Below are positions 1-8,509 of a stretch of DNA of 64,000 nucleotides, one piece after another (position 1 is the first letter of the stretch; the number at the start of each line of letters is the position of its first letter). The DNA is taken from positions 139,044 through 203,043 of the forward strand of contig DATCMU010000047.1 of assembly GCA_036563245.1 (NCBI GenBank). Reading direction: 5' to 3'. The notes below the pieces were generated by a model. The model was not told the origin of the DNA. It worked only from the letters and a program-made list of their open reading frames with translations, and searched no databases. This DNA is from DATCMU01 sp036563245. Lineage in GTDB: Bacteria; Pseudomonadota; Alphaproteobacteria; Rhizobiales; Devosiaceae. Both the position numbers and the translations under genes were made by a program.

Positions 1-966
1 GAGCGTACCGAGAAACAGCATCATCCCGTCGGGGTACTGGTGATGCCGCCCCATCGCCTGCGCGACAAGATCGAGCGGATCGCGGCTGATCGCGGACATT
101 GAGGACTGTCCTGTCAGGATGAAGCCGTCTGTGCCGCTGACTGTCAGTTCCAGTTCGATCCTGCGCACGTCATCCAATGAAAAACTGTCGTCAAACAACC
201 GTATGAAGGGGCCGATGGCACAGGCGGCATTGTTGTCCTTGGCCTTGCCCAGCAGCAGCGCAGAGCGCCCCTCGACGTCGCGCAGGTTGACGTCATTACC
301 AAGGGTTGCACCAACGATGCGCCCGGCAGGTGAAACCGCCAGCACGATCTCGGGCTCGGGGTTGTTCCAAGACGAGATGGGATGCAAACCCACGGCAGAG
401 CCAGTGCCGACAGACGCCATCGGCTGCGCCTTGGAAAACACTTCGGCATCCTTGCCGATTCCGACCTCCAGATATTGGGACCAGACGCCGTCGGCGATCA
501 ACGCGGTCTTCAGATCCATCGCCTTGGCCGACCCCGGAACGACGTGACGCAGGCTGTCGCCCAGGATCTCGGTGCAACGCGCTCGGATGCCGTCCGCCTT
601 CGTCGGATCACCCTTGGCCTTTTCCTCGATGACGCGCTCGAGCATCGAGGCAACGAAGGTCACGCCGCAGGCCTTGACCGCCTGCAGATCGCACGGCGCC
701 AGTGGCCAGGGGCGGGCCGGATCAGGTGTTTCGATGGCATTGTCCGCCAGGTCCGCAAGCGAGCACAGCGGCCGCCCCGGAGCGGTGCGCGCGGCTTGTG
801 CGGGATCGCCCTGTTCCAGGAGCGCCTGCACCGTGGGGATGGCGGGTGAGGTGATATCGCTGACCACGTCCGCATCAACGCGGATCACCACCGGGCCATT
901 GACCGCCGGATCCCAGGCGCGCGAGACGAAAAGTCCTGTTTCGGGGAGATCAAAGGGACGGATCAT
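1..966 (-). CDS. Fumarylacetoacetate hydrolase family protein, partial (3' end beyond window)
   Basis: Reads from an ATG at 966 and stays open for 322 codons to the window edge, so the C-terminus is missing. The conserved FAH core is visible: SWNNPEPEIVLAV, then GATLGNDVNLRDVEGR and GKAKDNNAACAIGPF, which carry the acidic metal-binding and fold residues of this superfamily. The family hydrolyses or dehydrates 2-oxo acid-type intermediates, usually late in sugar-acid or aromatic catabolism. Its ATG overlaps the stop of the alpha/beta hydrolase gene by 4 bp (ATGA), so it is co-translated as the last visible gene of the catabolic operon. The exact substrate cannot be read from sequence. Family call is firm; the reaction is unknown. 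Confidence 0.85.
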   Translation of the reverse strand, partial: MIRPFDLPETGLFVSRAWDPAVNGPVVIRVDADVVSDITSPAIPTVQALLEQGDPAQAARTAPGRPLCSLADLADNAIETPDPARPWPLAPCDLQAVKACGVTFVASMLERVIEEKAKGDPTKADGIRARCTEILGDSLRHVVPGSAKAMDLKTALIADGVWSQYLEVGIGKDAEVFSKAQPMASVGTGSAVGLHPISSWNNPEPEIVLAVSPAGRIVGATLGNDVNLRDVEGRSALLLGKAKDNNAACAIGPFIRLFDDSFSLDDVRRIELELTVSGTDGFILTGQSSMSAISRDPLDLVAQAMGRHHQYPDGMMLFLGTL

Positions 967-1799
967 GGAGCGGAAACCTCGATTGTTTGGGGAATGGGTC
1001 TGTCCGACAGCCAGTCGTGCAGCACAGGAACCAGCGGAGCACCGGCGCTGAAACAGGCATGCAGGATGTTCATGTGGTGGCAGCGCGATACGCGTATCCG
1101 GCGGGCGTTGCGTCTGGTTGTGGCGAGCGCGTCGGCCTGGATCTGAAACGGTTCGGTTTCTGCACTGCCGGTAATCAGCAGGGTCGGAACGTCGGGCAGC
1201 GACGTGATCGATAACCGCGCGACCTCGTCACCGGTCAGAGCCAACTCGTCCTGCAAGAATGAGCGCGCCACCAGCGACAGGTCATAAATGCCCGATATCG
1301 CCACAACGCCGGCTGTACTGGCGCGCAATTCACCGTCCCGGTGCAGGGCAGCAAGTGCCAGATGCGCCCCGGCCGAGTGACCCACGGGCACAAGCCGGGC
1401 GGCGGGAAAGGACGCCGCAATCCGGCGCAAACCTGCCACGGTGTCTTGGACAAGATCGTCCATCCGGGCTCCCGGCATCAACCGGTATTCGACATTGGCA
1501 ACGCCGTATCCCATTTGCGCGAGTGCCGTCAGGACGAAACGATGATCCTCGGCCCGCAAGGCGCGCCAGTAGCCGCCGTGGATCATGACGGGCACCAACT
1601 GGGCCTTTCCGGGGGCCTTCGCCAATTCGACCCATTGGCGCGGATCATTGCCATAGGCGGCCCGCTCGAGACCGAGGCTTTCGACAACGCCTGCGCTATC
1701 CAGCGCCATGCGCGCCTGCAGGGCGTGGAAATCCGGCAGGATCGCGGAAAACTTCAACCAGCAATCGGGCTGGTCGAGCAGGACTTCCGACGGGATCAT
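963..1799 (-). CDS. Alpha/beta hydrolase (kynurenine formamidase/esterase-like)
   Basis: A 278-residue alpha/beta hydrolase. It shows an oxyanion-hole motif HGGYW and a nucleophile elbow GHSAGAH, with a plausible late catalytic His in the RCHHMN segment. The HGG motif with GHSAGAH is typical of the carboxylesterase/arylformamidase branch, so it probably cleaves an ester or amide. There is no signal peptide, so it is cytoplasmic. It overlaps the IclR-like gene upstream and the FAH-family gene downstream by ATGA junctions, so it belongs to the same transcript as the ABC importer. Inference: it acts on the imported compound or an early intermediate, in series with the amidohydrolase encoded at the head of the operon. 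Arylformamidase of tryptophan catabolism is possible, but no kynurenine genes are nearby. Confidence 0.8.
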   Translation of the reverse strand: MIPSEVLLDQPDCWLKFSAILPDFHALQARMALDSAGVVESLGLERAAYGNDPRQWVELAKAPGKAQLVPVMIHGGYWRALRAEDHRFVLTALAQMGYGVANVEYRLMPGARMDDLVQDTVAGLRRIAASFPAARLVPVGHSAGAHLALAALHRDGELRASTAGVVAISGIYDLSLVARSFLQDELALTGDEVARLSITSLPDVPTLLITGSAETEPFQIQADALATTRRNARRIRVSRCHHMNILHACFSAGAPLVPVLHDWLSDRPIPQTIEVSAP

Positions 1800-2434
1800 A
1801 TGGCGCCCCTGGCGGAGAAAAGCCGCTCGCCTGCCTCGCCAAGCGCCTGGACGATGGCGCGACCCCTCTCAGGCCAGTCGCCTTGCGCGATCACGCCGAT
1901 ATGACAGGCCAGGCCCTCGCCCATGATGCCGGTTGCAGCGCGAAACTGGATCCGCGACATCGCGTCCTTGCCATCCTGGACTGCCTCTTGCAGGGTCATC
2001 GTGTGGCCGGCCTCGGAAGGCTCTTGCCCAAGGATGTCATAGACGGGCGCAACGCGGACGAAGTCCGAACCGCGTCCGACCGAGTAAAGCCCCACGTGCA
2101 GCTCGCCGTCCCGTGAAAAGCCCACCAGCGCCGTCCGCCGCACCGTCTCACGCAGGTCCAGCAGTATTGGTGCAGCCACGTTCGCCAATTCTCCCGCACC
2201 ATAGGCAGAGAACCCGATTCGCCGGGCCAACGGACCAGGCCCATAGGCCTGTTGCAGGTCGCGTGACAGCAGGCCCGATGCTTCGGCTTCGGCGAGGGCA
2301 CGGTAGCCGGTCGAGGTGGCCCGGCCGGTTGCTGACAGCATATCGACGGGGTTCAGGCACAACACCCTCGACGGCCGCTCGACCAGGGCACCGAAAAGCG
2401 CCACCGCGCGTTCATATGTAGGGGATCCCTTCAT
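1796..2434 (-). CDS. IclR-like transcriptional regulator
   Basis: A 212-residue protein with an N-terminal helix-turn-helix-like region (about 5-65) followed by an IclR-type effector-like domain (recognisable stretches RRTALVGFSRDGELHVGL, then a later GIMGEGLACHIGV). IclR proteins usually have about 250 residues, so this is a short form. It overlaps its neighbours on both sides by ATGA junctions inside the catabolic operon, so its own expression follows that of the enzymes and transporter. It sits directly downstream of a second regulator that also has an IclR/MarR-like winged helix; two linked regulators in one operon may act together or as antagonists. The effector is unknown. Confidence 0.7.
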   Translation of the reverse strand: MKGSPTYERAVALFGALVERPSRVLCLNPVDMLSATGRATSTGYRALAEAEASGLLSRDLQQAYGPGPLARRIGFSAYGAGELANVAAPILLDLRETVRRTALVGFSRDGELHVGLYSVGRGSDFVRVAPVYDILGQEPSEAGHTMTLQEAVQDGKDAMSRIQFRAATGIMGEGLACHIGVIAQGDWPERGRAIVQALGEAGERLFSARGAI

Positions 2435-3786
2435 CAGAGTTTCCCCACCTGAGATTGCGTCTTGCGATTGCTCAGGCTTGGGCCCTGGGACAGGATGGCG
2501 TCATCCGGCAGATCCCAACGCACGTGCATCTCGGCCCAGAAATCCGCGCGCACGCTGGGGGTTTCCATGCCTCTGGGCATGATGACCGGGGCCTGTACCT
2601 CAACGCGCCTGGGAACAGGTGTCCCCGACAGGATGTCGAGCGCAATCTCGACGGCCCTGGCCCCCATTGCGGCCGGATAATCAACTGCAACAAATGGCAG
2701 CTTGTGGTGCAGTGCCAGCTTGTACATGCCGTTGAGGTCACCCCCGGTATGCACCGGAATCGTGCCGCCTTGACTGAGGAACCGACGGATCGAACCAAGA
2801 CCCTGCAGTCCGCTGTCGCACCACACGGCATCCGGCGCGCGGCCCGCCTGTTCGAGCAGGCGGTCAACCGCAGCGTAACCACCCTCAGCTGTCCAGTCGG
2901 TGGACGCGACCGCTTCCACCATAACATTGGGTGAAGATGACAGAACAGCCAGCGCGGCCGCCTGCCGACGGATGGCCGGGCTCGCACCCTCGACGCCGGA
3001 CAGCATCCAGACCCTTGCGCCCGGTTTCAGGCGTTCAACCAGCCAAATCGCCGACGTTCGGCCGATCCGGCTGTCGGACGATGTGACAAAGGAGACAAGG
3101 CATGAGGGATCGCTGGGCCGTCTGTCCACGGCGAGGATGGGAAGTCCCGCCTTTGCCAATTCCGACAGGCGGCTGTTCAGGGGTGCGCTGTTCACATTCG
3201 GGCAACTAACGATCAGCAAATCGATGCCGGCCTGGATCAGCCTTTCGATCTGCCCGATCTGTTGCGCCGGATCATCGTCCGCGGTCATGACGTCGAACAT
3301 CTCGATCCGGTCGGCATTGCGGCTTACGGCGTACTGCATGCTGGACAGAAGCGCCCTCCGCCACGGGTTCGACAGGGACGCGTTGGCGAAACCGATCCTT
3401 GCCGGGTGATCGATGGCAAACTGTTGTGTCGGAACCGACGTCGCCAGGTCCGGCCTCCAGTTGTCGCGGAACAGCATTGCGGCCGGTTCACCACCGGGCG
3501 TGGAGCGCACCGCCACGACCTGTACGGGCTGTTCACCCAGCGCGATCCGCGGTTCAATCGGCGCAAACATCAGACCCGCCGCCCTTGCACCCAGACAAAA
3601 CAGGCCGTGATCGACCCGTTCCAGCCAACCCGCCGCAACCAGGGCCCGAAGCAACCCGAACCCGGTGGCCTGCGAGATCCCTGCCTCTTGCAGCAGATCC
3701 CGGCTACGTCGCGGCGTGTTCCGGGCATCGAAGGCGCCGAGAAGCTGCGCGATGCGCGTGATATTGGATCTCTGCGGATCGGACAT
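2434..3786 (-). CDS. Winged-helix regulator fused to a sugar-binding-protein (Peripla_BP_4-like) domain
   Basis: A 450-residue protein. Residues about 8-75 form an IclR/MarR-like winged helix (RRSRDLLQEAGISQATGF recognition region). Residues about 127-430 are clearly homologous to the periplasmic binding protein encoded at 7308-8447 of the same operon. Matching blocks include IGFANASLSNPWR versus IGFSNASISNPWR, CDSGLQGLGSI versus SDSGLQGSGSI, HTGGDLNGMY versus HTGGDFNAMY, and RGMETPSVRAD versus RGDETPSVKAD. There is no signal peptide, so this copy is cytoplasmic and should sense the same ligand the importer captures. LacI regulators share the general idea but have a different, lambda-repressor-like N-terminal domain. 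It precedes the IclR-like gene with a 4-bp overlap. The start is the only good ATG in frame. Predicted role: ligand-responsive control of this operon. Confidence 0.82.
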   Translation of the reverse strand: MSDPQRSNITRIAQLLGAFDARNTPRRSRDLLQEAGISQATGFGLLRALVAAGWLERVDHGLFCLGARAAGLMFAPIEPRIALGEQPVQVVAVRSTPGGEPAAMLFRDNWRPDLATSVPTQQFAIDHPARIGFANASLSNPWRRALLSSMQYAVSRNADRIEMFDVMTADDDPAQQIGQIERLIQAGIDLLIVSCPNVNSAPLNSRLSELAKAGLPILAVDRRPSDPSCLVSFVTSSDSRIGRTSAIWLVERLKPGARVWMLSGVEGASPAIRRQAAALAVLSSSPNVMVEAVASTDWTAEGGYAAVDRLLEQAGRAPDAVWCDSGLQGLGSIRRFLSQGGTIPVHTGGDLNGMYKLALHHKLPFVAVDYPAAMGARAVEIALDILSGTPVPRRVEVQAPVIMPRGMETPSVRADFWAEMHVRWDLPDDAILSQGPSLSNRKTQSQVGKL

Positions 3787-3801
3787 GCGCCAAAGCCTCC
3801 A

Positions 3802-4779
3802 TCAGCGGCGAGCCCGCGAATTGTAGACCGCCGCCGCAAGAATGATCAGGCTTCCCTTGATCAGCAACTGGAGTTCGACCGAAAGACCCAAAATGATGAC
3901 GATGTTGAACAGCGACACCAGGATCAGAGCCGCCAGAAGCGCGCCCGGAACTGATCCCCTGCCCCCGGACAAGGCCGCGCCGCCGATCACCGCTGCGGCG
4001 ATACTGTCCAGTTCGTAACCGCGTCCGGTCCAGTTGTCGACGATGCCGACATAACCCACCAGAACGAGGCCGCCGAGCGCGGCCATCAGGCCCGAAATCG
4101 CAAAAGCGGCCAGCACCATGATCTTGACGGGCGCGCCGGTCATGCGCGCCGCATCCGGATTGACACCGTAGAGCTTGAGGCGCCGGCCAAAGACGGTTCG
4201 TTCCAGCATCCAATGCGCCGCGAAGGCCACCATCACCAGCAGCACAAGGGCAACGGGAAAGCCCAGCACGCTGCCCGTGGACAGAAACCGCAATCCCTCT
4301 GGCAAGCTTCCCGAAGGGGCACCGCCGGTATAGGCGAACCGGACCCCCTGCAGCACAATCATCGTGGCCAGCGTTGCCAGGAACGGCGTGACGCTCCGAT
4401 AGGCCACCAGATAGCCGTTCACCGCCCCCATCGCGATACCCAGGACCAGGCCCAGGGCAAGGATCATCGCGATATTTTCGCCCATGCCGACAGCAAGCAC
4501 TGCGACGGTTGCCATGATCGAGGCCACCGACAGATCGAGCCCACGAACGATGATGACGATCATCTGGCCGATCACCACGAACCCCAGGGGAGCGGCCAGA
4601 GTCAGGATGTCGCGGATGTTGGCGGGACTGAGAAATCGCGGACTGAGGATGGCCGTAACCGCCCAGATCACGACCAGGAATACGGCGAGCATGGCCAGTT
4701 CGCGGCGATTTCGGGCGCGCACCGTGCCCGCGTTCCTGCGCGGCGCGTCGCCGGCCCTGGTTTCGGTCGCTGCAGTCAT
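3802..4779 (-). CDS. ABC transporter permease, CUT2/ribose type (second copy)
   Basis: A 325-residue inner-membrane permease of the BPD_transp_2 (RbsC-like) family with many hydrophobic segments and the family stretches IIVRGLDLSVASIMATVAVL, GYLVAYRSVTPFLATLATM and AAVIGGAALSGGRGSVPGA. The frame is open further upstream, but the ATG at 4779 overlaps the stop of the preceding permease by ATGA and gives a family-typical length, so that start is chosen. It should form a heterodimer with the adjacent permease and be energised by the double ATPase at 5713-7236. It is followed after 15 nt by the fused regulator gene. Confidence 0.9.
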   Translation of the reverse strand: MTAATETRAGDAPRRNAGTVRARNRRELAMLAVFLVVIWAVTAILSPRFLSPANIRDILTLAAPLGFVVIGQMIVIIVRGLDLSVASIMATVAVLAVGMGENIAMILALGLVLGIAMGAVNGYLVAYRSVTPFLATLATMIVLQGVRFAYTGGAPSGSLPEGLRFLSTGSVLGFPVALVLLVMVAFAAHWMLERTVFGRRLKLYGVNPDAARMTGAPVKIMVLAAFAISGLMAALGGLVLVGYVGIVDNWTGRGYELDSIAAAVIGGAALSGGRGSVPGALLAALILVSLFNIVIILGLSVELQLLIKGSLIILAAAVYNSRARR

Positions 4780-5720
4780 CAACGGGCCCTCCGCGCGAAG
4801 AACGAGACGGCGGCGATGATGATCAGTCCTTCGACGATCCATTGGTAGGCGCTGGGCACGTTCACGAAGTTCAATACGTTGCCAAGGAGTGCCAGTAAAA
4901 CGACCGCCAGGAACGTCCCAAGGACGCCGCCCCGCCCGCCGGCCAGCAGCGTACCACCAACGATTACCGGCGTGATGGATCGCAGGTCGAACCCCACACC
5001 AGCGCGAGGGTCCCCGACGCCGAAACGGCCTGTCATGTATACCGCCGCCACAGCGGCCAGAAGGCCACTCAGCACATAGACGGCGATCTTGGTCTGCCGA
5101 ACAGGCACGCCGGATATCTCCGCCGCCGCTTCGTTGTCCCCGACCGCGTAGATACGGGTTCCGAACCGAGTTTTCCAAAGCATGGCGCCGACCAGCAGGT
5201 AAAGGGAAAGAACAAAGATCATGCCGTAGGGCATTGGCCCAAGCCGTTCGTAGAGGAAGTCTTCAAAGAAGACTGGCACCGACCCGGTGGGCTGGCGCGT
5301 CAGCAGCAGCGCCGTTCCCGACAGAATGGTCGATGTGCCAAGCGTCACGATGAAAGGGTGAATGCCAAGATAGACGGTGATCGCTCCGTTCACCAAACCG
5401 ATGCTGGCGCCCAGGGCCAGCACCGCCGCGACGCCCATCACAAGCGTCTGGGGATCGTCGCCGGCGATCATGGCGAAGACGACGCACAACGTGCTCAGGG
5501 CACCGGCGAAACTCAGATCAATTCCGCCAGACAGGATCACGATGGTCTGTGCAAGTGCAACCAGGGCGAGCGCGACCATCTGGTCTTGCACCCCGGCAAG
5601 ATTCAGGGGCGTTGCAAACCGGTCGGACGTGTAGACGCCAACGGCGAACACCAGCATGATCAGCGCCAGTACGACAAGGTGCACGGGTCCGGCGCGCGTT
5701 GCGCGGATGATGTCAACCAT
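4779..5720 (-). CDS. ABC transporter permease, CUT2/ribose type (first copy)
   Basis: A 313-residue RbsC-like permease. Diagnostic stretches are TIVILSGGIDLSFAGALST, YLGIHPFIVTLGTSTILSG and VIVGGTLLAGGRGGVLGT. The ATG at 5720 overlaps the end of the ATPase gene by 8 bp, and its stop overlaps the next permease, which argues for translational coupling and equal stoichiometry. Two different permeases with one binding protein and one double ATPase is a common CUT2 arrangement. The substrate is probably a small polar, sugar-like molecule, but the accessory enzymes in the operon are hydrolases rather than sugar kinases. Confidence 0.9.
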   Translation of the reverse strand: MVDIIRATRAGPVHLVVLALIMLVFAVGVYTSDRFATPLNLAGVQDQMVALALVALAQTIVILSGGIDLSFAGALSTLCVVFAMIAGDDPQTLVMGVAAVLALGASIGLVNGAITVYLGIHPFIVTLGTSTILSGTALLLTRQPTGSVPVFFEDFLYERLGPMPYGMIFVLSLYLLVGAMLWKTRFGTRIYAVGDNEAAAEISGVPVRQTKIAVYVLSGLLAAVAAVYMTGRFGVGDPRAGVGFDLRSITPVIVGGTLLAGGRGGVLGTFLAVVLLALLGNVLNFVNVPSAYQWIVEGLIIIAAVSFFARRAR

Positions 5721-7236
5721 GATGAAGGCCTCCGGTCGTGCGGGCTGTTTCGGCGGCGGCGACGGCGATGATCGCCTCTTCGGTAATCTCGGCGCCGGTC
5801 AACTCCCTGGCCAATTCGCCGTGGCGCATGACATAGACCCGGTCGCACAGGCCCACCACTTCGATCAGTTCCGAAGAAATGACCAGAATGGCGACCCCGT
5901 CATGTGCCAATTGGCGAAGGATCCTGTAGATTTCGGCCTTGGCGCCCACGTCGACACCACGCGTCGGTTCGTCCAGGATGACCAGTTTGGGACGGTTCTC
6001 CAACAGGCGGGCAATCAACACCTTCTGCTGGTTGCCGCCAGAAAGCGCGCTGATCGGCAGGCCGACATGGTCGACCACCACGCCAAAGCGGTCCTTCATG
6101 GCCAGCGCCCGGCGTTCCTCGAACCCTGGCGGGATATTGGCATGATGCGCGCCCAGACCGGGCGTCGTGGCCGTGAAGTTGCGCGCGACAGAACTCTCGA
6201 GGAACAGGCCGTCATCCTTCCGGCTTTCGGTCAGCATCATGAGGCCCGCCTCGATCGAGCCTGCGGGCGACCGCCTCACCAGCGGTTCGCCCATCAGCAG
6301 CACTGTTCCCGGACCCGGATCGGCACCGTATATCGCGCGCGCCAGTTCCGTGCGCCCAGATCCGACCAGCCCGGCGAGCCCCAGGATTTCGCCGGCGTCA
6401 ACATGGAAGGTTGCGGGCGGCACACCAGGCGCCACGACAAGGTCGCGCACTTCAAGCACATGCTCGCCATTGGCGGAGTTGGTGCCTTTGGGTGGGAACA
6501 TGTCGCCCAGCTCCCGTCCCACCATGGCCGAGACAACGCTGTCATGGGTAAAGCTGGAAACGGGCCCGTTCGCGGTCACCACACCGTCCTTGATGACGGT
6601 GATGTCGGTGCAGACCTGGAATATTTCGTCCAGACGATGCGAGACATAGATCAATCCCATCCCGCGCGCCTTGAGCTCCCCGATCAGTCGGAACAGATGC
6701 GTGGTCTCGTTCTGGCTGAGGACGGCCGTGGGTTCGTCAAGGATCAGTACACGCGCATCCGAGCGAAGGGCCTTCGCGATCTCCACCATCTGCTTTTCGG
6801 CAACCGAAAGGCTGTCCACCAGCTTTTTCGGGGGGAGCGCGATATCGAGACTATCCAATAATGCCTTCGCCCTTGCGTTCAGGGCCTTGCGGTCGATCAG
6901 CCCGAGCCTGGTCAAGGGTTCCGCGCCAAGCAGGATGTTCTCCGCTATCGACAGGGCGCCAATGGTTGAGAATTCCTGATGGACGACGGCAATGCCGGCA
7001 TCGAGACTTTCGCGCGGCCCGCTCCAGTCCCGTTTTTCGCCCAGGTACTCGACATGACCGGAACTGGGCGCAAGCAGTCCCGAGAGCACCTTGATCAGGG
7101 TTGATTTCCCGGCGCCATTTTCGCCGCAGAGGGCAACGCACGCCCCTTCATGAACCTCGAACTCCAGGCCTCTCAGAACGGCATTCGGACCGAAGTTCTT
7201 TGACAGATCGCGCGCAGCCAGAAGTGCTTGCGTCAT
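5713..7236 (-). CDS. Sugar ABC transporter ATP-binding protein, double NBD (RbsA/MglA type)
   Basis: A 507-residue protein with two nucleotide-binding domains. The first has an intact Walker A (GENGAGKST, residues 38-46), a signature region LSVAEKQMVEIAKAL and Walker B ILDEPTAVLS. The second has the degenerate P-loop typical of this family (GLVGSGRTE, without the usual Lys), a canonical signature ALSGGNQQKVLIARLL and Walker B ILDEPTRGVDVGAKAE. An upstream in-frame ATG at 7275 exists, but the ATG at 7236 has a strong GGGAGGAG ribosome-binding site, so that start is used. It energises import by the two permeases encoded downstream. Confidence 0.93.
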   Translation of the reverse strand: MTQALLAARDLSKNFGPNAVLRGLEFEVHEGACVALCGENGAGKSTLIKVLSGLLAPSSGHVEYLGEKRDWSGPRESLDAGIAVVHQEFSTIGALSIAENILLGAEPLTRLGLIDRKALNARAKALLDSLDIALPPKKLVDSLSVAEKQMVEIAKALRSDARVLILDEPTAVLSQNETTHLFRLIGELKARGMGLIYVSHRLDEIFQVCTDITVIKDGVVTANGPVSSFTHDSVVSAMVGRELGDMFPPKGTNSANGEHVLEVRDLVVAPGVPPATFHVDAGEILGLAGLVGSGRTELARAIYGADPGPGTVLLMGEPLVRRSPAGSIEAGLMMLTESRKDDGLFLESSVARNFTATTPGLGAHHANIPPGFEERRALAMKDRFGVVVDHVGLPISALSGGNQQKVLIARLLENRPKLVILDEPTRGVDVGAKAEIYRILRQLAHDGVAILVISSELIEVVGLCDRVYVMRHGELARELTGAEITEEAIIAVAAAETARTTGGLHHG

Positions 7237-7266
7237 TCCTGCTCCTCCCGACAGCAGAAAAGGGGT

Positions 7267-7292
7267 GGGCGGCACGGTATCCCCGGCCGCCC
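7267..7292 (-). terminator. Intercistronic hairpin between binding-protein and ATPase genes
   Basis: On the minus strand a 7-bp perfect GC stem (7286-7292 pairs with 7267-7273, GGGCGGC/GCCGCCC) with a 12-nt loop is followed by CACCCC and a short run of four T (7258-7261). It lies just after the binding-protein stop and before the ATPase start. Such hairpins often cause partial termination or protect the upstream mRNA, letting the binding protein be made in excess over the membrane components. Attenuation is inference; the hairpin is seen directly. Confidence 0.55.
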
Positions 7293-7307
7293 TTCCTTTG
7301 ATGCCTG

Positions 7308-8447
7308 TTATTTCGGGTAGACTGCCTTGAACGTGGCCGGGTCATAGTCCGGGCCGACGCCCGAAGACATGATCACCGATCCCGGCTTGTCCATCAGAGC
7401 GTATTGATCGGCATAGACGTCGGCCTTGACCGAGGGCGTCTCGTCGCCGCGACTGACCACGACCTGCTGGTTCACCTCGATCCGGCGCGGGATGCCCTTG
7501 CCGGCCAGGACGTCGAACAGCGTCTCGAAGGCCTTGGCGCCCATTGCGGGGGGATAGTCGATGCCGACCATCGGCACCTTGTGCTGAACCGCCAGCTGGT
7601 ACATCGCGTTGAAATCGCCGCCGGTGTGCGGCGGGATCTTGCCATCGGCATAGCCAGCGCCGATGAAGGCTTCGATCGACCCGGAACCCTGCAGACCCGA
7701 GTCCGACCAGACCCCGTTGATCTTGTCGCCGAAGCGCTGGATCTCGGCCTGCATGACAGTCTTGCCGTTGGCGGGTGACCAACTGGTGTATTGGGTATCG
7801 AGTACCTTGATCCCGGGATACTGGTTGAACACTTCCATGGCGGCGGCAATCCGCGCCTCGGCCGGCGATGCACCGGCCAAGCCGCCCAGCATCACCACGT
7901 TACCCTCGAAGTTCAGCTTCTCCGCCAACCATTGCGCGGAGATCCTGCCAAGGGCCTGATCCGAGGCGGTGACGAAGGTGATGTAGCTCTTGGGATCGGG
8001 CACATTGCGATCGACCAGAACGACCGGAATGCCCTGGCGCGTGGCCCGCTGGATCACGGGCTGAAGCGCCTCCGCAGTTGCAGGGCTGACCAGCAGGATG
8101 TCGACGCCCTGCGCAATCAGGTTCTGGATGTCGGCTGCCTGTTTCGATGGGTCGTCGCCCGCATCGGTGATGATGAAATGCTTGAGCTGGTCGGCATGTC
8201 GCTCGGCGGCGGCCTCGATGCCATGCAGCATGGCCACACGCCACGGGTTCGAGATCGAGGCATTGGAAAAGCCGATGGTATAGGGGCCCTGCTTGGCATA
8301 CGCAGATGCGTCGAAGATCTCGACGCTTCCAGGGTTCCACAAGAACGTCCGGGGCACGCCCTGATAGCCGTCGGTCGACTGGGCCTGCGCCCCTGCAGAA
8401 AGCAGGCCAATGGTCGCGGCCAAGACCGCGCCTAAAAGAATACGCAT
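7308..8447 (-). CDS. Periplasmic substrate-binding protein of CUT2-type ABC importer
   Basis: A 379-residue protein with a clear signal peptide (short basic start, hydrophobic core, cleavage likely after AGAQA near residue 22). The mature part is a Peripla_BP_4/RbsB-type fold, beginning with YTIGFSNASISNPWR and containing DIQNLIAQGVDILLVSPA and the hinge-region blocks SDSGLQGSGSI and HTGGDFNAMY. A GGGAGG ribosome-binding site precedes the ATG. It captures the ligand and delivers it to the two permeases. The cytoplasmic regulator at 2434-3786 carries a homologous domain, so both probably bind the same compound. Confidence 0.92.
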   Translation of the reverse strand: MRILLGAVLAATIGLLSAGAQAQSTDGYQGVPRTFLWNPGSVEIFDASAYAKQGPYTIGFSNASISNPWRVAMLHGIEAAAERHADQLKHFIITDAGDDPSKQAADIQNLIAQGVDILLVSPATAEALQPVIQRATRQGIPVVLVDRNVPDPKSYITFVTASDQALGRISAQWLAEKLNFEGNVVMLGGLAGASPAEARIAAAMEVFNQYPGIKVLDTQYTSWSPANGKTVMQAEIQRFGDKINGVWSDSGLQGSGSIEAFIGAGYADGKIPPHTGGDFNAMYQLAVQHKVPMVGIDYPPAMGAKAFETLFDVLAGKGIPRRIEVNQQVVVSRGDETPSVKADVYADQYALMDKPGSVIMSSGVGPDYDPATFKAVYPK

Positions 8448-8509
8448 TCATTCCTCCCGTTTGGTATGGTGAGCTGATTTTTCGTTCTTCGATCGGCACG
8501 GGCGCGGTA

